Assembly (NCBI GenBank): GCA_021777555.1
Contig: JAJYDK010000021.1
Coordinates: 1-64,000 of the forward strand
DNA length: 64,000 nt
Direction of reading: 5' to 3'
Source: Pseudomonadota bacterium
GTDB taxonomy: Bacteria; Pseudomonadota; Gammaproteobacteria; Steroidobacterales; Steroidobacteraceae
Shown here in pieces: positions 1 through 8,143 of the stretch (the first letter of the stretch is position 1; every line of letters starts with the position of its first letter). The notes under the pieces are model-generated. The model saw nothing but the letters and a program-made list of their open reading frames with translations. It ran no database searches and was not told the origin of the DNA. A program made the translations under genes and the position numbers.

Positions 1-11
1 CGTCGAGCGCC

Positions 12-632
12 TCATGAGTGCCTTTTGGGCTTTGCCGCCGGCAGATGCCAGCCGTAGCGAATAGCCATGAAGCGCAGCGCGAAGCACAGTAGGCCTCCCG
101 CAATCGCCATCGGCACCGGCTGCATGTGCAGCACATGGCCTATCACCACCACCCCTGCCCCGGCGAGCGCCGCCAGTGCGTACAAGTCAGCTCGCAGCAC
201 GGTTGGGATCTCGTTGGCCAGAACATCCCGCAACATGCCGCCACCGATGCCAGTCAGCATACCGAGCAGCGCCGCCATCCCCGGATTGAGTCCGTACACC
301 AACGCCTTCTGGGCGCCCGCCACGGCGAAGAATGCCAGGCCCACCGCGTCGAACCACAATACCGGGTTGCTCAGCCGCTCGATGATGGAATACCAGTAGA
401 AGACCAGCAGGCCCGCGAAAATGGAGACGCCGAGATACTTCCAATCCGCGATGGCCGCGGGCGGCACGGCACCTATCAGAAGGTCGCGTGTCATCCCGCC
501 GGCATTGCCTGCCGCGAACGCCAGCACGAGCACCCCGAAGATATCCATTCTGTGCCTGACCGCGACCACGGCGCCGCTGATGGCGAAGACGAAAGTACCC
601 CCTAGATCGAGCACCAGCAGTAACAGCCGCAT
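12..632 (-). CDS. TRIC/UPF0126 family membrane protein (YicG-like)
   Basis: This 206-residue integral membrane protein consists almost entirely of hydrophobic helices. It carries two copies of the family signature, GGMTRD at residues 45-50 and GGGMLRD at 130-136, one in each half of an internally duplicated protein, as expected for the bacterial trimeric intracellular cation channel fold. The ATG at 632 was chosen because a GGAGAA ribosome site sits just upstream and the hydrophobic first helix begins immediately; a longer in-frame start at 725 would add a charged extension and overlap the neighbouring peptidase gene. The family is associated with potassium-permeable channels, but the bacterial physiological role is uncertain. 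It may be co-transcribed with the upstream M20 gene. Confidence 0.88.
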   Translation of the reverse strand: MRLLLLVLDLGGTFVFAISGAVVAVRHRMDIFGVLVLAFAAGNAGGMTRDLLIGAVPPAAIADWKYLGVSIFAGLLVFYWYSIIERLSNPVLWFDAVGLAFFAVAGAQKALVYGLNPGMAALLGMLTGIGGGMLRDVLANEIPTVLRADLYALAALAGAGVVVIGHVLHMQPVPMAIAGGLLCFALRFMAIRYGWHLPAAKPKRHS

Positions 633-709
633 GATACGTTCTCCGGCGCGAGCCCGCAGGCTTCGCATTTTTTCGACGATGCGTCGAATTGGCGCTTGGG
701 CGCGCTGCC

Positions 710-1978
710 CTAAGCCGAGAACCAAGCCTGCGAGGCGACGACCAACGCCTCAACGCCGCTCTCGAGCGTCGGGTGCATCACAGGTAGAAACCTCGGGTTG
801 TGGTTGGTCGGAATCTCGTTGAGACGATTGGCCGCCTTGGCTTTAGAGTAAGCGTCGGCATCGGTGCCGCCGACGAACCAGAATACCGAAGGCGCGTGCC
901 ACTCCGCTCCGAACGACCCGAAGTCCTCGCTGGCGGAAGCGGGCCCCGTCTCCCGCACGCGCTTCTCGCCGAAATGACCGCGGAAGGCCGCCACCACTCG
1001 CCGGGTCGCCTCCAGATCGTTGGTGACCAGCGGGTAACGATCGAGAGGGGTGATTTCCGGCGCCCGAGGCGCCCCAGAAGCCGCCGCTTCGGCCTTGACG
1101 ATGCGCTCGATCGCGGCGAGCACCCGCGCGCGGACACCTGGGTCGAAGGTGCGCACATTGAGCTTGATGAGCGCCTCATCCGGGATGACGTTCTCCTTCG
1201 TGCCCGCTTGCAGCGCGCCCACGGTGACCACGGCAGCCTCGGCGGGAGAGATCTCGCGCGAGACGATGGTCTGAAGCCTGAGCACCAGCGCCGCGGCCAT
1301 TACCACCGGGTCGATGCTCGCCTGCGGCATGGAGCCGTGGGCGCCGCGCCCGAACAAGCGGATCTGCAGACTATCGGCCGCCGAAGTAATGGCCCCCGTG
1401 CGCCCGCCAATCGTACCGGCCGGCCCGACCATCACGTGCTGACCGAGGACCACGTCCGGCTTGGGGAAGCGCTGGAACAGGCCATCGTCGATCATGGCCT
1501 GAGCGCCTTGCGCCGTCTCCTCCGCCGGCTGAAACACCGCCATCAGCGTACCCTGCCATGCGCTGCGCGCCTTGGCCAGCAATGTAGTGGCCCCGATGAG
1601 CCAGGTGACGTGCATGTCGTGGCCACAAGCATGCATCACCGGCACCGACTTGCCTTCGTCATCCGTGGCCTTGACCTTGCTAGCGTAAGGCGCGCCGGTG
1701 GCTTCTTCGACCGGCAATGCATCCATGTCCGCACGCAACATGACCGTCGGACCGTCACCGTTGCGCATCAGCCCGACGACACCGGTCTTGCCGATGCCGG
1801 TGGTCACCTCATACCCCGCGGTGCGCAGCCGCTCCGCGGCAAGAGCTGCAGTCCGTGTCTCCTGCATGGAGAGCTCCGGGTGCGCGTGGATGTCCTTGTA
1901 GAGCGACTCCAGCTCAGGGAGCAGCCCATCGAGGTTCGCGAGAACGGGTTGAACGGCAGTCGACCGCGCGATGTTCAT
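710..1978 (-). CDS. M20 family metallo-amidohydrolase
   Basis: A 422-residue member of the M20D amidohydrolase/carboxypeptidase family, which uses a di-metal centre to cleave amide bonds of N-acyl amino acids or similar small substrates. The sequence shows HAHPELS at residues 31-37, RADMDALP at 82-89, the metal-ligand motif HACGHDMH at 116-123, the PAEETAQGA segment at 151-159 with the catalytic glutamate pair, a dimerisation-domain GRGAHGSMP, and a C-terminal SEDFG. Length is normal and all visible ligands are kept. No signal peptide is seen, so it is probably cytoplasmic, although some relatives are exported. The precise substrate cannot be read from the sequence. The gene lies directly upstream of the TRIC-like gene on the same strand. 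Confidence 0.9.
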   Translation of the reverse strand: MNIARSTAVQPVLANLDGLLPELESLYKDIHAHPELSMQETRTAALAAERLRTAGYEVTTGIGKTGVVGLMRNGDGPTVMLRADMDALPVEEATGAPYASKVKATDDEGKSVPVMHACGHDMHVTWLIGATTLLAKARSAWQGTLMAVFQPAEETAQGAQAMIDDGLFQRFPKPDVVLGQHVMVGPAGTIGGRTGAITSAADSLQIRLFGRGAHGSMPQASIDPVVMAAALVLRLQTIVSREISPAEAAVVTVGALQAGTKENVIPDEALIKLNVRTFDPGVRARVLAAIERIVKAEAAASGAPRAPEITPLDRYPLVTNDLEATRRVVAAFRGHFGEKRVRETGPASASEDFGSFGAEWHAPSVFWFVGGTDADAYSKAKAANRLNEIPTNHNPRFLPVMHPTLESGVEALVVASQAWFSA

Positions 1979-2441
1979 TGCTTCGATCTCCCCGACGGCG
2001 AGCCATCTTGGCTTCAGCCATCAGTTCATTACGACGAGAGTGGACGGCCTCGGTCTCCGATCGCGGCTCGGCAACCCAGCGGAAACTCGACATTGCCCGC
2101 TCGGGAATCTCAGCATGGATCCTGATCTCGAGCCGAGAGGCGCGAGCCCACGCGCCGCCGATGATATGCCTGTTCGAGATTCGGCGGCAGATTACATCAT
2201 GGATGCGACGACCGGCGAAAAAGGCGAACTCGTGTTGCCAAAGGCCACGAACGAGCGACAATATGCCGATTCAGCCCGAAGTTGCGCCAGGACAGCCATC
2301 GAGTATTCCACCAATGGCCAAATCCCGTGGATTCCCGCGCTCAATGCCGCAAGTTCATGCTTGATCCAGGGTTCCGTGTTCCTACGAACGCCACTGCAGC
2401 GAGGCACCCATGTCAACTTCGGAATCGAGGAATGTTCAAAA
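1979..2441. other. Unassigned stretch upstream of IS630 remnant
   Basis: No convincing gene is visible in these roughly 460 bases. Open frames exist on both strands, but none shows a recognisable domain, and their composition is mixed. The part nearest the M20 start codon should hold that gene's promoter, although no clear -10/-35 pair was found. The rest is probably debris left by the neighbouring insertion sequences. Confidence 0.4.
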
Positions 2442-2816
2442 TGGCGATTTTACTTTCGCCTGTTCAACGGCTCGATCAAGAGCCCCCAGATCGTCGAATT
2501 CCTCAAAGCCCTGCAGGCGACGATCGCCAAGAACCTGCTGATCATCTGGGACGGTCTGCAGGACCACCGCTCGAAGCTCGTGCGTGCCCATGTGGAGGCC
2601 CAGCGTGGCCGCATCGCGCTCGAGCGCCTGCTGGCCTACGTCCCGGAGATGAACCCCGTCGAATGCATCTGGGGTTACCTCAAGCACCATGCCATGCCCA
2701 ACGACTGCGCCACGAACTTCACCGACCTGGCGCAGCGCGCTCGGAGGAACCTGCGCTCTATGCAGCGACGCGTCACACTCGTGGCCGCATTCTGGAAGCA
2801 CGCGGAGCTGTTTTGA
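2442..2816 (+). pseudogene. IS630-family transposase, C-terminal fragment
   Basis: About 125 codons of a DDE transposase of the IS630 superfamily remain. The frame begins at FYFRLFNGSIKSPQ, continues through the WDGLQDHRSK segment with the second catalytic aspartate, and includes PEMNPVECIWGYLKHH with the catalytic glutamate. The N-terminal helix-turn-helix and first aspartate are absent: the open frame continues upstream but loses all family similarity. The stop codon is intact. The sequence beyond it (about 2817-2850) resembles an element terminus but could not be paired with a left end. It is a remnant unable to transpose on its own. Confidence 0.82.
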
Positions 2817-2881
2817 TGTCGTCACGTACTTACGCAAGACTCAATAGTAAGAGCGCGGTTTCACGCGCGGGGGAGCGTGCG

Positions 2882-3052
2882 ATGAACGCGGGATTGCGCC
2901 GCTCGGCACTCATTGTAATTGTGGGGCTGTTCTCCGGGTGCGCCAGTACGACTGGTGCGCCGCACGTTGAGTCGGGATCCCGATGGACTCCCGCGCCTCG
3001 CGTGATCTTACCCACCACTGCTCAGGAGCACGCAAAATTTGGGTTCTATTGA
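2882..3052 (+). pseudogene. Truncated lipoprotein, cut at ISL3 end
   Basis: A strong GGGGGAG ribosome site precedes this ATG. The product begins with a lipoprotein signal peptide, a hydrophobic run ending in the lipobox LFSGC with the acylated cysteine at residue 20, followed by a short hydrophilic stretch. The frame crosses the apparent ISL3 left end at 3041 and stops at 3050-3052, so only 56 residues are encoded and the last few come from the element. The simplest reading is a lipoprotein gene interrupted by the insertion. It may still be made as a short lipopeptide. The original function is unknown. Confidence 0.6.
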
Positions 3053-4338
3053 AAAACGAGTGGGCTACGCTGCGACGTAGGGGTTGATTCTGGAGAAGTC
3101 GAGCTTGCCTGCGATCATGAAGATGACGGTGCGGATTGTTTTGAAACGGACGTATCCGCGCGCCTTGCGCTTGGCAGCCTGGAACAACCCGTTGATGGCT
3201 TCCAGGAAGCCGTTGGTCTGGCGAGAATGCACCCAGGCGAGGATGCCGTCGAAATGACTGCGGATCATCTCGGCCACCTTCTTCATCGGCTCGACTTTGG
3301 AGCGCAGCACGTTGGTGCACCAGGCGTTCAGGAGCCGGGCGACGACGGTGGGCTGCTTGCGGGTGAGGATGTCGCGCAGCTGTTCGCGATAGTGCCAGGC
3401 ACGAGCGGTGCGGGTGGTGGTCATGCGCGAGAGCAAGCCGTCGAGTTCGGCGCGCTGGGCGTGGGTGAGCTTGCTGCGGTCTTTCAACAGCACCCAGCGC
3501 AGCCCCTTGAGGCTCGGATCGCGCTGCTGTTCCTCACGACGCATCGTGGTGATCGCCTCAGAGGCATGGGCGATCACGTGAAACTTGTCGAAGGTGATCT
3601 GGGCCTTGGGAAAGTGTTCCTGGACACCCTTGATGAACGCCGGGGACATGTCGATGCTGATCGAGGCGATCTCGGTGGGCTTGCCGCCATGGGCGCGCAG
3701 GTTGGCGGCAAAGGCGCCCACTGTATCGGCCTCTCAGCCCTCGGCGACGAACAGCACTCGACGGCGCTCGGGATCGGGGTCGGCATCGGCAAAGAGGCTG
3801 ACGTAATCGTGGCCCTTGGCACGGGAGGTCTCATCGATCGCCAGCCGGCGTACCTCGCTGAAGTCGCGGTGCTGACCGCCTCGTCCACGTAGCGCTCGCA
3901 CAGGCTCATCACCCGGTGGATCGACAGCCCGCTGATGCGCGCCGCTCCGGTGAAGGTCGTCTCTCGGGCCAGCAGCAGCACGAAAGCCTCAAACAGTAGC
4001 GTGAACCCGGAGAGCTTGCCGCTCCAGGGCGGGGTGATCTGCATGACCTTGCCGTCGGGCAGCTTCACCCGCGGAAGGCGCACCTCGAGTTCGCACTCGT
4101 GCTGGAAGAAGTTCAGGTGCCGGTAGGTCTTGGTGACCGTGTCGTGCACCGGATGCATACCTGCCTGCCCCGGCACCGCAAAGCGGCTGCCGACCTCGAA
4201 ATCGACATGGATATTGAGCCTCCTCTGGCTTGGATCGAAGTTCATCCCGGCGATGAACCAGGGACTGCTGATGCCGAGGGCCGTCTCGAAGATCTTCTCA
4301 GTGACCATTCCGACCTATCCGTTTGCTGTGAACCGAAA
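3041..4338 (-). mobile_element. ISL3-family insertion sequence (decayed)
   Basis: The element is defined by its transposase and by imperfect terminal similarity. GGGTTC at 3041-3046 is matched in inverted orientation by GAACCG at 4330-4335, with a few more matching bases on each side. No target-site duplication could be recognised, so the exact ends are provisional. The transposase is disrupted, and the left end coincides with the loss of the neighbouring lipoprotein frame, which argues for insertion into that gene. Confidence 0.65.
3065..4308 (-). pseudogene. ISL3-family transposase with frameshift and stop
   Basis: The two halves of an ISL3 (DDE_Tnp_ISL3) transposase are readable in different frames. 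The N-terminal half, starting at the ATG at 4308, contains the zinc-finger-like and helix-turn-helix regions and runs to CERYVDEAVS. Near 3866-3874 one base appears to be missing. After shifting frame, the normal sequence resumes as DFSEVRRLAIDETSRAKGHDYVSLFADAD. A second lesion follows: TGA at 3734-3736 replaces a sense codon in VAEG-x-EADTVGAFAANL. The remainder, DMSPAFIKGVQEHFP through TNGFLEAINGLFQAAKRKARG to the stop at 3065, is intact and holds the catalytic region. Two independent lesions make the gene inactive unless a related copy acts in trans. Confidence 0.88.
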
Positions 4339-4647
4339 TCCTACCGCAGCAAAGGACGCATCGTGCCACCTCGACGGGGTTGCCCTCATGGGTCCACAGG
4401 CGCTCGCTACGCTCGCCCGACCGCTTGGCCAGGCTGCCTGCAGCCGCCCGGCGGTCGGTCGGCTGCCGCACTGTGGATTACCGGGAAGACCGTGTCGCCT
4501 CAGAGGACCCTGAATTCAATCTAGCGCCTGCCGTGGTAACATTGATTATGAGAAGGACTCGCCGTCGGTGGTTCTTCGGAAAGAGCGTCGAGGGCTGAAC
4601 AACGAAAGCACCGTCGCGATACTGGCGCCGCAGGAGGTTGTGTAGTC
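4339..4647. other. Non-coding stretch between ISL3 and lipoprotein gene
   Basis: No supported gene is visible in about 300 bases. Short frames lack family features. The segment contains the end of the ISL3 flank and, close to its right edge, the AGGAGG ribosome site at 4632-4637 for the next gene. A promoter for that gene is expected here, but no clear one was recognised. Confidence 0.4.
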
Positions 4648-4965
4648 ATGATTTCACGACATGCGAAATTGGCTATTTTGGCTTCTCTAGTAGTGCTGCT
4701 TTCCACTGCCTGCGTAAGCGTAAGTCAGATACAGAAATCGCCTGCAATGGCGCACGCGCTGCAAATGATTAGTGCAGGGCACACGGGGTGCCATCCTGCA
4801 GATAATAGGATTTCGAATATACATCTGGAGTGGAATGGCAGTGGGACCTGGAATGCTGCCTGTAACGACAAGGTCTATCTTTGTTCGGCGTTTAAAGGTG
4901 TCAATCCGTCTGCCACGTACAGCTGCGCGCTCGCAGTCAGTAAGTCCACTCGCGGTCATCAGTAG
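4648..4965 (+). CDS. Small four-cysteine lipoprotein, function unknown
   Basis: A 105-residue protein with a clear lipoprotein signal peptide: a basic N-terminus, a hydrophobic core, then the lipobox LLSTAC with the acylated cysteine at residue 22. The mature part carries four further cysteines at 48, 72, 79 and 93, an arrangement that suggests two disulfides in a small periplasmic or surface domain. A textbook AGGAGG lies 10 bases upstream of the ATG. I do not recognise the family. Its codon and base composition are less GC-rich than the rest of the window, matching the neighbouring mobile debris and hinting at recent acquisition. The truncated lipoprotein on the other side of the ISL3 element has a similar N-terminus type but no evident homology. 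Confidence 0.7.
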   Translation: MISRHAKLAILASLVVLLSTACVSVSQIQKSPAMAHALQMISAGHTGCHPADNRISNIHLEWNGSGTWNAACNDKVYLCSAFKGVNPSATYSCALAVSKSTRGHQ

Positions 4966-5123
4966 AGGGGAGCGGGCATATTGACGTCGACGCGATTTGC
5001 CCGCGCCGATGCGGGCTCTGAAGGCCGCATCACCCACTCGAGATTCAATAGAGGCGCACAAAGGAACACTTCACAAGGTTATTGGCTACGCCGGACCAGC
5101 TCCGAGATATTATGTCATCCGGA

Positions 5124-5183
5124 CAGGAAACGACTCTATTCCAGAGGAAACAACTTTATTCCCGAGGAAACGACTTTAATTAC
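5124..5183. repeat. Three tandem copies of a 20-bp AT-richer repeat
   Basis: Three head-to-tail units occupy 5124-5143, 5144-5163 and 5164-5183. Each contains the core AGGAAAC[G/A]ACT[C/T]TA and differs from the others at a few positions. The block is much richer in A and T than the surroundings. It lies 34 bases beyond the glmS stop codon and so would fall in the 3' untranslated part of that transcript. No spacers are present, so it is not a CRISPR array. Confidence 0.8.
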
Positions 5184-5216
5184 ATCCGACAACAATTGTC
5201 TCTTTCTACTTGCGCC

Positions 5217-7049
5217 TCACTCCACCGTGACGCTCTTCGCGAGATTGCGGGGTTGATCGACGTCCGTGCCCTTCAGTACGGCAACGTGATAGGCGAGCAG
5301 CTGCAGCGGGACGGTGTAGACGGCCGGGGCCTGGAACCAGGTCACGTGCTTCGGCATCTCGATCACCGTGACGCCGTCACTCGGCTCGATGCCCGATTCG
5401 GGGTCGGCGAACACGATCAGCTCGCCGCCACGGGCGCGGACCTCCATGAGGTTGGATTTGAGCTTCTCCAGCAGGTCGTTGTTCGGCGCCACGGTGATCA
5501 CCGGCATGTCGGCGTCCACCAGCGCGAGGGGGCCATGTTTGAGCTCGCCCGCGGGATAGCTCTCGGCGTGGATGTAGGAGATTTCCTTGAGCTTCAGCGC
5601 TCCTTCCATGGCGATGGGATAGAGCGCTCCGCGGCCGAGGAACAGCGCATGGCGCTTGTCGGCGAAGCGCTCGGCGAGCCGATGGATGACCGGATCGAGC
5701 GTGAGGACCTTCTCGATGAGCGCGGGCAATTCCACCAGGCGCGTTACCAGGCCATGCTCCCGCTCGGCATCCGCGCCATGGTAGCGCGCCAGCGCGACGG
5801 TCAGCATCGACAGCGCTGCGAGCTGGGTGGTGAACGCCTTGGTCGAGGCGACGCCGATCTCGGGGCCGGCGCGGGTGAGCATCACCAGCTCCGACTCGCG
5901 CACCAGCGAGCTCTCGGGCACGTTGCAGATGGCGAGGGTTGAGAGGTAGCCCGACTGCCGCGCGAGGCGCAGCGCCGCGAGCGTATCGGCGGTCTCGCCG
6001 GATTGCGAGATGGTGACGAACAGCGAGTTGGGCGGCACCAGGGGATTGCGGTACCGGTACTCGCTGGCGATGTCGACGGCACAGGGAATGCGGCAGATCT
6101 GTTCGACGAAGTAGCGCGCGACGGATGCGGCGTGATAGCTCGTGCCGCAGGCGACGATGTGCACTCCGGCGACCCGCTTGAACACATCGGTCGCCGCCGG
6201 ACCGAATGCGGCTTCGAGGAGCCTGCCGTTCGCCACGCGCTCGGCCAGCGTGTCGGCGATCGCTCGCGGCTGCTCATGGATCTCCTTCAGCATGAAGTGG
6301 CGGAAGGGACCCTTCTCGGCGGCGTCCGCGCTGAGCTCGCTCTCACGCACCGGGCGCACGGCGACATTGCCGTCGTGATCGATGATGCGCACCGTCTTGC
6401 GGCGGATCTCGGCGACATCGCCTTCCTCGAGGAACTGGAAACGGCGCGTCACCGGCAACAGCGCCGCAACATCCGAGGCGACGAAGTTCTCCTCCACCCC
6501 GAGACCGATCACGACCGGACAGCCCGCGCGCGCCACCACCAGGCGCTCGGGGTCCTGCTCGCTCACCACCGCCAGGGCATAGGCGCCTTCGAGCTCCGCC
6601 ACGGTGGCGCGTACGGCCTTGAACAGGTCGCCGAGTGTTTCGAGGTGCAAGTGAATGCGGTGGGCGATGACCTCGGTATCGGTTTCGGAGGTGAAGCGGT
6701 AGCCGCGTCGCTGCAGGTCCTCGCGCAGCTCATCGTGATTCTCGATGATGCCGTTGTGGACGATGGCGAGGCCCCCGAGTGAGAGGTGGGGATGGGCGTT
6801 GCGCTCGCTCGGCACGCCGTGAGTCGCCCAACGGGTATGGGCGATGCCGACCCGGCCGCTCGCCGGTGTGCTCTCGAGCGCCTCCTCGAGCATCTTCACC
6901 TTGCCGACCGTGCGCAGCCGCACCAGCTTGCCGGACTCGACCACGGCAAGCCCCGCCGAGTCGTACCCCCGATACTCGAGTCGCCGCAGGCCTTCCATCA
7001 GGATGGGGACGATGTTCCGCTCGGCGATCGCTCCGACGATTCCGCACAT
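5217..7049 (-). CDS. glmS: Glutamine--fructose-6-phosphate aminotransferase
   Basis: GlmS converts fructose 6-phosphate and glutamine to glucosamine 6-phosphate, the first committed step to UDP-N-acetylglucosamine. The 610-residue product begins [10 protein letters not shown], which places the nucleophilic cysteine at position 2 after removal of methionine. That fixes the start at 7049, not at the upstream in-frame ATG at 7175, and a GGAGG site lies 10 bases before it. The N-terminal glutaminase domain shows HTRWATHG and [12 protein letters not shown]. Two SIS domains follow, including ACGTSYHAA and [10 protein letters not shown], and the protein ends KSVTVE as GlmS proteins do. No glmS ribozyme was sought or expected in this group. 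The gene is close to glmU but separated from it by a CHAD gene. Confidence 0.97.
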   Translation of the reverse strand: MCGIVGAIAERNIVPILMEGLRRLEYRGYDSAGLAVVESGKLVRLRTVGKVKMLEEALESTPASGRVGIAHTRWATHGVPSERNAHPHLSLGGLAIVHNGIIENHDELREDLQRRGYRFTSETDTEVIAHRIHLHLETLGDLFKAVRATVAELEGAYALAVVSEQDPERLVVARAGCPVVIGLGVEENFVASDVAALLPVTRRFQFLEEGDVAEIRRKTVRIIDHDGNVAVRPVRESELSADAAEKGPFRHFMLKEIHEQPRAIADTLAERVANGRLLEAAFGPAATDVFKRVAGVHIVACGTSYHAASVARYFVEQICRIPCAVDIASEYRYRNPLVPPNSLFVTISQSGETADTLAALRLARQSGYLSTLAICNVPESSLVRESELVMLTRAGPEIGVASTKAFTTQLAALSMLTVALARYHGADAEREHGLVTRLVELPALIEKVLTLDPVIHRLAERFADKRHALFLGRGALYPIAMEGALKLKEISYIHAESYPAGELKHGPLALVDADMPVITVAPNNDLLEKLKSNLMEVRARGGELIVFADPESGIEPSDGVTVIEMPKHVTWFQAPAVYTVPLQLLAYHVAVLKGTDVDQPRNLAKSVTVE

Positions 7050-7230
7050 ACCTAGGGAGCCTCCAATTGGCCCCCGCGAGTGACGGAGGCTGAGGGGCCG
7101 CAGTTTGCCTGATTCCTGGGCGGGAGAGTGAGCGGCGCCCCCGCGGACCGTGAGACCGTGCTCAGCCTGTGGCACGCTCTGCGGCGGGTGCGGATGGACG
7201 GGCGGGCGTGTGGCGCCCTAGCCTACGGGC

Positions 7231-8139
7231 ATGACCAGACTGCACCGGAGCGAGACGGGCACCCAGGGTGCGCGGCGCATCGCCCGCGCGCAGATCGCCG
7301 AGGCGCTCCAGGCTCTCAAGCGCCAGCCGCTGTCCGACAAGGCGGTCCACGCGGCCCGTAAGAGCCTGAAGAAGGCTCGGGCGATGCTGCGCCTGCTGCG
7401 GCCCGCGATAGGGGGCGCCACCTATCGGCGCGAGAATGCCGCCCTTCGGGACATCGCCCGTCCCTTCAGCGAGATCCGCGACGCCCGGGTGCTGCTGCAG
7501 ACTCTGGACGGGCTGGCTCGCCGCTCCCGCGGCAGTGCCCTTCCCACGGGCATCGGCGAGCTTCAGCATGTGCTGCGCCAAGAGCGCGCCGCAATCCGGG
7601 CAAAGCTGCTGCGAGAGAACGGCTCGTTCGTGGGGCCGCTCCAGGCCCTCCGCGAGGCACACCGTCGCGCCGGGCGCTGGCGCGTCGGACGCAAGGGCTG
7701 GGCCGTGCTGGGTGCCGGGCTGGCGCGCGTCTACGGGCAGGGTCGCCGCGCGCTCATCCTGGCGCGGGCCGACCCGACCGCCGCCCGCCTGCACGAGTGG
7801 CGCAAGCAGACCAAGTACCTCTGGCACCAGCTGCAGGTCCTCGAGCCGCTCGGTCCCGCGGTGGCCCGGTGCGCCGGCCTGGCACACCGCCTCGCCGACA
7901 CCCTGGGCGAGAACCACGATCTGTGGGTGCTGCGCGCCACGGTCGCGGTGAGGGTATCGGTCGGTGCCGGCCGGCGTCAGCTGCTCAGTCTGATCGATCA
8001 GCGCGCTGAGCAGCTCAGGGCGCAGGCCTTTGCGCTCGGACGCGAGCTGTATGCCGAGACCGGCACGAGGTTCGAGGCACGCCTGCATGGGCTCTGGCGG
8101 TCCTGGCGGCGCAAGCCGCGGCGGGTCCGGCCGGCTTGA
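7231..8139 (+). CDS. CHAD domain-containing protein
   Basis: This 302-residue protein is an all-helical CHAD domain rich in arginine, lysine and histidine. The first repeat has VHAARKSLKKARAMLRLLRP and the second LHEWRKQTKYLWHQLQ with LGENHDLWVL, matching the conserved His/Lys/Arg pattern that binds inorganic polyphosphate in characterised members. No CYTH triphosphatase domain or membrane segment is attached, so this is a stand-alone CHAD protein, probably cytoplasmic and polyphosphate-associated. No strong ribosome site precedes the ATG. It is transcribed divergently from glmS and convergently with glmU, whose stop is only a few bases away. The biological role is not established. Confidence 0.9.
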   Translation: MTRLHRSETGTQGARRIARAQIAEALQALKRQPLSDKAVHAARKSLKKARAMLRLLRPAIGGATYRRENAALRDIARPFSEIRDARVLLQTLDGLARRSRGSALPTGIGELQHVLRQERAAIRAKLLRENGSFVGPLQALREAHRRAGRWRVGRKGWAVLGAGLARVYGQGRRALILARADPTAARLHEWRKQTKYLWHQLQVLEPLGPAVARCAGLAHRLADTLGENHDLWVLRATVAVRVSVGAGRRQLLSLIDQRAEQLRAQAFALGRELYAETGTRFEARLHGLWRSWRRKPRRVRPA

Positions 8140-8143
8140 GCCA

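Noticed and set aside
3571-3586. parS-like sequence containing CACGTGAAAC
   Set aside because: Only the right half matches the ParB-site consensus, and it lies within the ISL3 transposase coding sequence, so it is probably coincidental.
4472-4480. DnaA-box-like TGTGGATTA
   Set aside because: It is a single site with one mismatch. No cluster of boxes or AT-rich unwinding region is present, so an origin is not supported.
5124-5183. Possible CRISPR array
   Set aside because: The repeats are directly adjacent without unique spacers, the units are imperfect, and no cas genes are nearby.
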